Assembly (NCBI GenBank): GCA_030950975.1
Contig: JAUZQL010000077.1
Coordinates: forward strand, 1 to 13,472
Reading direction: 5' to 3'
Length of the DNA stretch: 13,472 nt
Source: Mariprofundaceae bacterium
GTDB lineage: Bacteria; Pseudomonadota; Zetaproteobacteria; Mariprofundales; Mariprofundaceae
Shown: one piece after another, positions 1 to 6,527 of the stretch
How positions within the stretch are numbered: position 1 is the stretch's first letter
Layout: the number at the start of each line of letters is the position of its first letter
The notes under the pieces: generated by a model
What the model saw: only the letters and a program-made list of their open reading frames with translations
What the model was told of the DNA's origin: nothing
Database searches by the model: none
Position numbers and translations under genes: made by a program

Positions 1-124
1 AAGAAGTGGAAGAAGTGGAAGAAGTGGAAGAAGTGGAAGAAGTGGAAGAAGTGGAAGAAGTGGAAGAAGTGGAAGAAGTGGAAGAAGTGGAAGAAGTGGA
101 AGAAGTGGAAGAAGTGGAAGAAGT
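1..124 (+). repeat. 9-bp tandem repeat (unit AAGAAGTGG), coding
   Basis: There are thirteen uninterrupted identical copies of the 9-bp unit (1-117) plus a partial fourteenth to 124. The array is cut by the window edge, so the real copy number is at least this. It lies in frame in the first gene and encodes Glu-Glu-Val triplets. Because the unit is a multiple of three, copy-number change alters protein length without a frameshift. Perfect identity at third codon positions points to recent expansion by slippage. Confidence 0.97.
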
Positions 125-545
125 AAGTGCGGAAAAGAATGCGACAGAGCCTTGTCTTTTGGTGCAAGATGATGTGGTGGAGGGGGAAATCATGAACGAT
201 TCAGTATGGCCTCAAACGGCAGATAAACGTTTATTAGATGTATTGAAAAAACAAGTACAAGGCTCGATCGAGTTGCTTTCTGAAAGCAGTGAAGAAGGTT
301 TGATTAAATTGACTGAAGTTTTGGATATGGGTGTGTCGGATGAAGTGGAAGATGCCATTATGGCAGCCCTTACAGATTTACAAAATATCGATCGTGTCTC
401 TCAACGCTTAAGCAATGTTCAAACATGTTTGGATGATTGGTCGACGCATGTTCCTGATGCCACTCAAGCCGCTTTGTGGGAAGATGAAGTGGCAAAACGT
501 TATGTCATGGAAGAAGAGCGGATGGTGTTGAAGGGGGAATTATGA
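1..545 (+). CDS. Chemotaxis-associated protein with Glu-Glu-Val repeat, possible CheZ-like phosphatase (5' partial)
   Basis: The gene is open at the left edge; codons are in frame from base 3, and the GTG codons in the repeat are probably valines, so the true start lies upstream. The visible protein begins with at least 13 Glu-Glu-Val triplets, a very acidic stretch, followed by a short linker and about 115 residues predicted to be largely helical. Within this lies LQNIDRVSQRL, with Asp at 390-392 and Gln at 402-404. That is the DxxxQ spacing used by CheZ to dephosphorylate CheY-P, and similar QDRVSQ-type helices occur in other chemotaxis-associated proteins. The stop codon overlaps the cheY start as ATGA, so the two are probably translationally coupled. 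A CheY-P phosphatase or CheY-binding role is inferred from the motif plus position. Overall similarity to CheZ is too weak to give a symbol. Coding status is secure; function is tentative. Confidence 0.75.
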   Translation, partial: EVEEVEEVEEVEEVEEVEEVEEVEEVEEVEEVEEVEEVEEVSAEKNATEPCLLVQDDVVEGEIMNDSVWPQTADKRLLDVLKKQVQGSIELLSESSEEGLIKLTEVLDMGVSDEVEDAIMAALTDLQNIDRVSQRLSNVQTCLDDWSTHVPDATQAALWEDEVAKRYVMEEERMVLKGEL

Positions 546-919
546 CAGGTCCAAGAATTTTAATTGTTGAAGATTCAACCATGGTGAGAATTACTGTAAA
601 ACGTACCTTGAAAAAGGTCGATTTTAATGTGGATGAAGCCAAAGATGGTCAAATCGGTTTGGATAAAGTGACAGCTTCGGTAGATAACCCGTATGATTTA
701 ATCCTTACTGACTTGAATATGCCCAATATGGATGGGCTGACCATGATTCAAAATATTCGTAAAATTCCTAGTTATGCTGATACGCCGATTGTGATGTTAA
801 CGACGGAATCGGGTGAAGATAAAAAGAGTGTCGGGCATGAATCAGGCGTTTCTGCATGGTTGGTGAAACCCTTTGAACCAGATGCATTGATTGAAGTCGT
901 GGGTGGCATGTTGTTTTAA
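542..919 (+). CDS. cheY: Chemotaxis response regulator CheY
   Basis: This is a stand-alone receiver domain of 125 residues, the normal CheY length, with no output domain. The acidic pocket is E10-D11, the predicted phosphoacceptor is D57 (LILTDLNMP), the switch threonine is T87 and the conserved lysine is K109 (followed by PF). Tryptophan occupies the position of the E. coli Tyr106 switch residue, a natural variant in many CheY proteins. Phosphorylated by CheA, CheY would bind the flagellar switch and change rotation. The start is ATG in an ATGA overlap with the preceding gene, with a G-rich ribosome binding site at 533-537. It is separated from cheA by a gap containing a palindrome. As the only free CheY beside a complete che set it is probably the motor regulator, although the sequence does not exclude a type IV pilus-type output. 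Confidence 0.93.
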   Translation: MTGPRILIVEDSTMVRITVKRTLKKVDFNVDEAKDGQIGLDKVTASVDNPYDLILTDLNMPNMDGLTMIQNIRKIPSYADTPIVMLTTESGEDKKSVGHESGVSAWLVKPFEPDALIEVVGGMLF

Positions 920-923
920 GATT

Positions 924-993
924 TTGGAATGTGATGAGCGGCTTTAGCCGCGCCAAATGAAGTATTAAGGCGCAGCTAAAGCCGCACTTCCAA
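924..993. repeat. REP-like GC-rich imperfect palindrome between cheY and cheA
   Basis: Two 17-nt arms, GCGGCTTTAGCCGCGCC (938-954) and GGCGCAGCTAAAGCCGC (969-985), are reverse complements with one mismatch and are separated by 14 nt. The left arm itself contains a small palindrome, GCGGCT-TT-AGCCGC. Flanking TTGGAA (924-929) and TTCCAA (988-993) extend the symmetry. The arms are much richer in GC than their surroundings. No T-run follows, so a simple intrinsic terminator is unlikely. A dispersed REP/BIME-type element or a cheY mRNA-stabilising hairpin is more plausible. No second copy was seen in this window. Confidence 0.75.
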
Positions 994-1023
994 AGCATGT
1001 CGAATTGATATATCGGGAAAATA

Positions 1024-1048
1024 ATGGGTAAGCTGAATCGTTACCCAT
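1024..1048 (+). promoter_or_regulatory. Hairpin in the cheA leader
   Basis: ATGGGTAA (1024-1031) and TTACCCAT (1041-1048) form a perfect 8-bp inverted repeat with a 9-nt loop. It ends 4 nt before the cheA ribosome binding site AGGAG (1053-1057), which sits 8 nt from the ATG. It could be a protein-binding operator or an mRNA structure affecting cheA translation. The structure is visible; the role is inference. Confidence 0.4.
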
Positions 1049-1065
1049 AAACAGGAGCAAGAACG

Positions 1066-3981
1066 ATGGATGAAGAGCTACTGAATGAATTTTTAACAGA
1101 AAGTAATGAAAATTTAGCATCCATTGAACAACAATTGATGGATTTAGAAGAAAATCCTGCTGATATGGATTTATTGGATAGTATTTTTCGTGTGGTGCAT
1201 ACTGTTAAAGGTAGTTGTGGCTTTTTAGGCTTGGTAGGCTTGCAAAAAACAGCACATGCTGGTGAAAACTTATTGGGTAAAATTCGTTCGAGTAAATTCT
1301 TAGTGGATGATAAAATCGTTTCTTTGTTGCTTGAGTGTACAGATGGTATCAAAGCCCTATTGGAAGGTTTGGAATCAGAAGGTGTAGAGCCAGATTTAGA
1401 TCATAGTGATTTGATTGAGCAATTGTATTTAGCGGAACGGATGGTGGAAGAATCTTCCAATGGTAGTAAGGCAAAATCATTGGAATCTGTTGAGGAAGTA
1501 GAACAAAACCTTGATTGGTTGGGCGATGTTGATGAAAGTGTTTTAACCGCCCTAAAAGATGCAGGCTTATTAACAGCAGAACAGATGATAAGGGCTGGTT
1601 TTGCCACCTTGCGTAACATGGATGCTTTAAGCCCTGCGGATGCTCTGAAGGTTTTAGGTGTGGCAAAACAGCATCTAAAGAGACAAGCATCTAGTCCAGA
1701 TGTTGAACATCAGCCACAAGATAAAACAGAAGCAGAGGTAACAGAGCCACAAGCTAAAAAAGAAGACAATGTAGAAAAAGCTAAAGCCACGCCGCCAGAG
1801 ATACCTGCCACACCTGCACCTATCCCACCTGCTAAAAAAGCAACGGCAGCCGTTAAAAAGGTGGTAAAATCAGACCATAAACAACGCCCTAAAAGTGCAG
1901 GCAGCATTCGTGTCGATATTGAGCTTTTGGATAGCCTCATGAACCAAGTAGGTGAGTTGGTGTTAACGCGGAATCGATTGATGCAGATGATGGCAAGCTC
2001 AGGCAATATGACCTATGTGCGTGTGAGTCGTGATGTGGATCATATTACGGAGCAACTCCAAGCACAGTTATTGCGCACCCGTATGCAACCGATTCAAAGT
2101 GTGTGGAGCAATATTCCTCGTATTGTTCGAGATATGGGCAAACAATTGAATAAGAAAATTACGGTGGTGATGGAAGGTGAAGAAACCGAGCTGGATCGCA
2201 CCATTCTTAATGCACTCAAAGATCCATTGACTCATATTATTCGTAACAGTTGTGATCATGGCATTGAAATGCCTGATGAAAGGCGAAATGTGGGAAAACC
2301 AGCCGAAGGCACGCTTAAACTTTCAGCAGCACAAGAATCAGGTTTTATTGTGATTTTAATTGAAGATGATGGTGCGGGCATTGATGCAGCGAGGGTGAAA
2401 ACTAAAGCCGTAACGATGGGTGTTTTAACGGAAGAACAAGCGGCGATTATTAGTGATAAAGCAGTGTTGCAATTGATTTTCCATGCAGGTTTATCCACAG
2501 CACAAACGGTTAGTAATTTATCAGGGCGTGGCGTGGGCATGGATGTGGTACGCACAGAAATTGAAAAAGTAGGCGGCTCGGTGGACATCAGTAGCGAACG
2601 TGGTCAAGGCACCACTTTACGCATTCGCATTCCGCTTACTTTAGCCATTATTTCTGCCATGATTATAGGGTGTGAGGGTCATCGCTTTGCGATTCCTCAA
2701 ATGAGCGTACGCGAGTTATTGAATGCGCCCCGTGATTCCAGTGAATGGCGTTTGATTGGTGGTCAACCTTTTTATCGTTTGCGTGGTAAATTATTACCTG
2801 TGATGCGTTTAAAAGAAGTCTTAGAGTTTACTAAAGATGTTATCAATGAAGGTTCTATTGTGGTGGTGGATATTGGTGATCGAACCTATGGTGTATTGGT
2901 CGATGAAATTTTTGGTGCTGAAGAAATTGTTGTGAAACCTTTGGGCGTACACTTCCAACAAACGCGCTTTTATGGTGGCTGTAGTATTTTAGGGGATGGT
3001 GTGGTGATTCCTATTTTTGATTGCAATGAATTGGCATCGTTGATGAAATTATCCCAAGAAGCTGAGGCTCTTCAGCATTTAGAAGAAGAAGAAGAAATAT
3101 CCATGCATGAATTACAACACACCTTGGTTTTTGCCGAAGGTGGTCAGCGTTTTGCCATTCCTATGGCATTGATTGAGCGTTTGGAATGTTTTCCTGAAAA
3201 AAATATTGAACAGGCAGGCAGTTCGGAAGTGCTGCAATATCGGGATGACGTGATTGCGGTGTTACGTTGGAGTAGTTTGATTGATGTGCATCGAGATATT
3301 GAAGCTGATGAAAGTGTCTATGGGCTTATTTTATCAGATGGTTATAAATATTTATGTTTGCAAGTCGAAGAAGTGATTGATATTTTAGAAATACCTTTGG
3401 ATATTAAAATGGCATCGGATAATCCGTTGTTTTTAGGTACTTCCGTGATTGAAGGTATTGCGACTGAAGTCGTTGATGTGTTTGAAGTGGTGAAAAAAGT
3501 GGATGCGGATTGGTTTTCACGCAATAAGAGTACGGCTTCGCAGGAAGAAGAAATATCACCCACGATTTTATTTGTCGAAGATGCGACTTTTTTCCGAAAT
3601 TTGGTGATTCCCGTATTGGATGCCTTGGGCTATGAAAGTTGGGTAGCAAAAGATGGCTTGGAAGCCTGTAGTATTTTGGAAAATAAAACGCCTGATTTGA
3701 TTTTAACGGATTTAGAGATGCCCAATATGGATGGTTATGCCTTGGTCGATTGGGTCAAAGGTCGCCCTGAATTATCGGATATGCCTGTTGTCGCATTAAC
3801 CGCTACCCCCATTGATGAAATACCTTTGGAACGTCAACGAAAATTCCGTGATGTTATGATTAAATTTGATCGACAAACACTCAATGAAGGTTTGGAACGT
3901 ATTATGGGTGAGATAAAAAAGAATGCCCCTGTCCGTGTGGAAGGCGAAGTTATTTCTAGTGCTGTGACAGAAGGAGCTTGA
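1066..3981 (+). CDS. cheA: Hybrid chemotaxis histidine kinase CheA with two CheW-like domains and a C-terminal receiver
   Basis: This 971-residue protein is far longer than E. coli CheA (654). Order: Hpt with phosphorylatable H45 (VVHTVKGS), about 1-105; an extra helical segment at about 150-206 that looks helix-hairpin-helix-like; a Lys/Ala/Pro-rich linker (207-278); P3 dimerisation domain (280-345); HATPase with N-box N394, DDGAG at 434-438 and GRGVGMD at 487-493; a CheW-like P5 domain (about 525-665); a second, diverged CheW-like domain (about 682-812); and a receiver (about 832-950) with E838-D839, D882, T912 and K933. No clear P2 CheY-binding domain is seen. The kinase autophosphorylates in receptor arrays and passes phosphate to CheY, CheB and presumably its own receiver. 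The AGGAG site at 1053-1057 supports the chosen ATG. It lies 1 nt from cheW. Confidence 0.95.
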   Translation: MDEELLNEFLTESNENLASIEQQLMDLEENPADMDLLDSIFRVVHTVKGSCGFLGLVGLQKTAHAGENLLGKIRSSKFLVDDKIVSLLLECTDGIKALLEGLESEGVEPDLDHSDLIEQLYLAERMVEESSNGSKAKSLESVEEVEQNLDWLGDVDESVLTALKDAGLLTAEQMIRAGFATLRNMDALSPADALKVLGVAKQHLKRQASSPDVEHQPQDKTEAEVTEPQAKKEDNVEKAKATPPEIPATPAPIPPAKKATAAVKKVVKSDHKQRPKSAGSIRVDIELLDSLMNQVGELVLTRNRLMQMMASSGNMTYVRVSRDVDHITEQLQAQLLRTRMQPIQSVWSNIPRIVRDMGKQLNKKITVVMEGEETELDRTILNALKDPLTHIIRNSCDHGIEMPDERRNVGKPAEGTLKLSAAQESGFIVILIEDDGAGIDAARVKTKAVTMGVLTEEQAAIISDKAVLQLIFHAGLSTAQTVSNLSGRGVGMDVVRTEIEKVGGSVDISSERGQGTTLRIRIPLTLAIISAMIIGCEGHRFAIPQMSVRELLNAPRDSSEWRLIGGQPFYRLRGKLLPVMRLKEVLEFTKDVINEGSIVVVDIGDRTYGVLVDEIFGAEEIVVKPLGVHFQQTRFYGGCSILGDGVVIPIFDCNELASLMKLSQEAEALQHLEEEEEISMHELQHTLVFAEGGQRFAIPMALIERLECFPEKNIEQAGSSEVLQYRDDVIAVLRWSSLIDVHRDIEADESVYGLILSDGYKYLCLQVEEVIDILEIPLDIKMASDNPLFLGTSVIEGIATEVVDVFEVVKKVDADWFSRNKSTASQEEEISPTILFVEDATFFRNLVIPVLDALGYESWVAKDGLEACSILENKTPDLILTDLEMPNMDGYALVDWVKGRPELSDMPVVALTATPIDEIPLERQRKFRDVMIKFDRQTLNEGLERIMGEIKKNAPVRVEGEVISSAVTEGA

Positions 3982-3982
3982 T

Positions 3983-4492
3983 ATGAATGCTTTGGTTCAT
4001 GTGAAAAATAAGCCTAGCCGATCAGATTTAGAATTATTGACCTGCCGTGTAGGGGAACAATGGATTGGTTTACATGTGAAGCAAGTACGTGAGGTGGTGA
4101 CGGGGCATGTAAGAACCGTGATGCCTTTGGCACCGAGTTCTGTCATGGGTTTGATTAATTTGCGTGGTCGGGTGTTGACGGAATTGGATGTGCGGAAAGT
4201 GGTGGGTTTACCAGCCCGTGAACCTGACGCATCTTTTCATGTGGCGATTATTGAAAGTAGTTCGGGCGAAGATTTTGGTTTGGCAGTGGATGATGTGGGT
4301 GAAGTCATGCTGATGGATCGTGATTATTATGAATCGACCCCCAGCTCTTTGGATCCTGTATGGCGACAGGTGAGTGAAGGTGTTTTAAAACAAGATAATC
4401 GTGTCTTGGTTTTGATGAATGTGGATCGTTTTATTGCTTTAACCATTCCAAGTCTTGAAGGCAATGTACAAAATCCTGCGGCTGTGCATTAA
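3983..4492 (+). CDS. cheW: Chemotaxis coupling protein CheW
   Basis: A single CheW domain of 169 residues fills almost the whole protein, close to the usual 150-170. The family signature around INLRG (N59-G62) is present, followed by a beta-rich segment. CheW bridges chemoreceptors and the P5 domain of CheA in the cytoplasmic signalling array. The ATG starts 1 nt after the cheA stop codon, so translation is probably coupled, and an AGGAG-type site lies in the cheA end. The short N-terminal and Pro/Ala-ending C-terminal tails are unremarkable. A role with CheA in the same complex is strongly supported by position. The receptors they serve must be encoded elsewhere. Confidence 0.94.
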   Translation: MNALVHVKNKPSRSDLELLTCRVGEQWIGLHVKQVREVVTGHVRTVMPLAPSSVMGLINLRGRVLTELDVRKVVGLPAREPDASFHVAIIESSSGEDFGLAVDDVGEVMLMDRDYYESTPSSLDPVWRQVSEGVLKQDNRVLVLMNVDRFIALTIPSLEGNVQNPAAVH

Positions 4493-4519
4493 TATTTCAA
4501 TGAACGGAAGGGAGTGCTT

Positions 4520-5611
4520 ATGAGTGATCGAAAAAAAGACAAAATTCGACTTTTAATCGTTGATGACTCGGTGGTATTTCGAACATTTTTTCGTGGTTGT
4601 ATTGCACAATTAAAGCATATTGAGCTGGTGGGAGTCGCCAAAGATGGACGCGATGCTCTGAATAAAATAAAACAATTAAAACCTGATGTGGTGACGATGG
4701 ATATGGAAATGCCGCATTTTCATGGCATTGAAGTGATTGAGTGTTTACAAGATGAAGCACCTGATACATGTGTATTGGTGATTAGCAGTCAATCGGAAAC
4801 CAATGCAGAAAAAACGGTGAAAGCTTTGGCAGTAGGAGCCTTTGATTTTGTCTTAAAACCAAAATCATCGGAACGAAATCCTACGGCTGTGTTATTGAAC
4901 ATGTTAAAAGAGACCTTGCCTCGTGCGCGTAGTGTGAAGCGTGTGAGTCATGCTGGTAAAGCTACGTCGTCCACCAAGCTATCGACAACTGAAACACTGA
5001 AAAATAAAATAAGCCAACGCCCTCGCGTGGCAAAAAAAGCGGATTTGGTTGCTATTGGATCGAGTACGGGAGGTCCTGCTGCCTTGTATCAAGTGCTAAG
5101 TAGGCTACCTGCCAATTTTTCATTACCCATTACGGTCACGCAACATATGCCTAAGCTTTTTTTACAATCCTTAGCCGATCGTTTGGATCGAGATACATCA
5201 TTGAAAGCTAAGTTGGCTGAAGATGGCATGGTTTTGGAAGGTGGATGTATTTATGTTGCCCCCGGTGATGTGCACATGGAAATTGAACGCATGGGAACAA
5301 AACTATGCGTCAAATTGGTGAACGGTGAAAAAGTACATCATTGCAGACCTGCTGTGGATGTAACGTTTCATTCTTTGGTCAAATTATTGCCCCGTACGCG
5401 TTGTGTTGCGGTGGTGTTGACGGGCATGGGTGCGGATGGTGCAGCAGGAGCAAAAGCCATGCGCGATAAACAGGCGTATGTGATTGCTCAAGATGAGAAA
5501 AGTAGCGTGGTTTGGGGTATGCCAGGCGAAACAGTGAAATGTGGTGCAGCCAATGAAGTATTACCTTTGATGGATATTGCTGCAGGCATTATACAAGCAA
5601 GTGGAGGCTAA
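4520..5611 (+). CDS. cheB: Chemotaxis protein-glutamate methylesterase CheB
   Basis: CheB removes methyl groups from chemoreceptor glutamates, resetting sensitivity, and is switched on by phosphorylation from CheA. The 363-residue protein has an N-terminal receiver (about 9-130) with D15-D16, phosphoacceptor D61 (VTMDMEMP) and K113. A linker follows at about 135-170, then the esterase domain (about 175-360) with the catalytic triad S182 (GSSTGGP), H209 (TQHM) and D306 (GMGADG). The ATG at 4520 is preferred because AAGGGAG at 4508-4514 lies at proper spacing. An in-frame GTG at 4514 falls within that ribosome binding site. It sits between cheW and cheR, pairing the adaptation enzymes. Confidence 0.95.
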   Translation: MSDRKKDKIRLLIVDDSVVFRTFFRGCIAQLKHIELVGVAKDGRDALNKIKQLKPDVVTMDMEMPHFHGIEVIECLQDEAPDTCVLVISSQSETNAEKTVKALAVGAFDFVLKPKSSERNPTAVLLNMLKETLPRARSVKRVSHAGKATSSTKLSTTETLKNKISQRPRVAKKADLVAIGSSTGGPAALYQVLSRLPANFSLPITVTQHMPKLFLQSLADRLDRDTSLKAKLAEDGMVLEGGCIYVAPGDVHMEIERMGTKLCVKLVNGEKVHHCRPAVDVTFHSLVKLLPRTRCVAVVLTGMGADGAAGAKAMRDKQAYVIAQDEKSSVVWGMPGETVKCGAANEVLPLMDIAAGIIQASGG

Positions 5612-5614
5612 GAA

Positions 5615-6445
5615 ATGACGATACGTTCAGATTTATTTACATATTTACAGGATTTTTTATTACGACGTAGTGGTTTAGTGTTGTCGGATGATAAAGCTTA
5701 TTTGATTCGTTCGCGTGTGCAGGTATTGCTGCGTAAATTTGATATTGCTGATATTAATACCTTGGTGATGCGTATTAAACGTCAAGAAACAGGCGATGTT
5801 GCTAAAGCCTTGATTGATGAAATGACCACCAATGAAACTTTATTTTTTCGTGATAGCTATCCTTTTAAAGCCTTGACAGACATTATTTTCCCTGCCTTGA
5901 ATGATGCCAATGGTATGCACGCACCTGTAAAAATATGGTCGGCAGCTTCATCACGAGGGCAAGAACCTTATTCTATTGCGATGATGGCAGCGGAAGCATT
6001 ACCCAATGCAGGACAACGTGTGAAAATCTTGGCAACGGATTTATCTGAACAGGCTGTGGCTTATGGAAAATCAGGTATCTATTCTCAAATGGAAGTGAAA
6101 CGAGGGTTATCTGAAAAACAATTGGCACGTTTTTTTTCCAAACAAGGTGAAACATGGCAGGTTCGGCAGGATTTAAAGCGAATGCTGACGTTTCAAACAG
6201 CTAATTTGGTGGAGGATACTGTGGTAACACGAGCAAGGAGCTATGGTCCTTTTGATATTGTTTTTTGTCGTAATGTATTGATTTATTTTTCGCCAGAAGA
6301 AAGAAAAAATGTCATTGACCGTTTGGCTAAAACAATGAAACCGCATGCTTATTTGCTGACAGGTGCTGCTGATCGTGTGATAGGTCATGTTTCTAAATGG
6401 GAATCTACCATGTTTCAAGGCAAGCGTATTTGGCAATTGCAATGA
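5615..6445 (+). CDS. cheR: Chemotaxis protein methyltransferase CheR
   Basis: CheR methylates glutamates on chemoreceptors using S-adenosylmethionine, opposing CheB. The 276-residue length is typical. An N-terminal helical domain (about 1-75) precedes the catalytic domain with TTNETLFFRD (71-80), the SAM-binding loop WSAASSRGQEPYS (108-120), the acidic ATDLSEQAV strand end (D142) and FDIVFCRNVLIYF (213-225). All hallmark motifs are intact. GGAGG within the end of cheB serves as ribosome binding site, and the gap to cheB is only 3 nt, so the two adaptation enzymes are likely made together. It appears to be the last gene of the che operon, since an 82-nt gap with a hairpin follows. Confidence 0.95.
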   Translation: MTIRSDLFTYLQDFLLRRSGLVLSDDKAYLIRSRVQVLLRKFDIADINTLVMRIKRQETGDVAKALIDEMTTNETLFFRDSYPFKALTDIIFPALNDANGMHAPVKIWSAASSRGQEPYSIAMMAAEALPNAGQRVKILATDLSEQAVAYGKSGIYSQMEVKRGLSEKQLARFFSKQGETWQVRQDLKRMLTFQTANLVEDTVVTRARSYGPFDIVFCRNVLIYFSPEERKNVIDRLAKTMKPHAYLLTGAADRVIGHVSKWESTMFQGKRIWQLQ

Positions 6446-6456
6446 TACAAAGTCTG

Positions 6457-6478
6457 TCGAGTTATCTCGATAACCCGA
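6457..6478 (+). terminator. Possible weak terminator hairpin after cheR
   Basis: TCGAGTTATC and GATAACCCGA pair around a 2-nt centre with one mismatch; in practice the innermost pair or two would open to form the loop. A short T-rich stretch (CCTTTT, 6485-6490) follows some 7 nt later. It lies 11 nt after the cheR stop codon. Position suits an operon end, but the stem is AT-rich and the T-tract is short and displaced, so read-through into the next gene is plausible. Confidence 0.3.
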
Positions 6479-6527
6479 TAAGTTCCTTTTGAATAACGAC
6501 ATCAATACATGAGCATGATAAAATAAT

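Noticed and set aside
1..124. Tandem array as a CRISPR or other spacer-repeat array
   Set aside because: The units are 9 bp with no spacers, and the array is in frame with a downstream coding region.
4514..4519. GTG at 4514 as the cheB start
   Set aside because: It falls inside the AAGGGAG ribosome binding site that properly serves the ATG at 4520.
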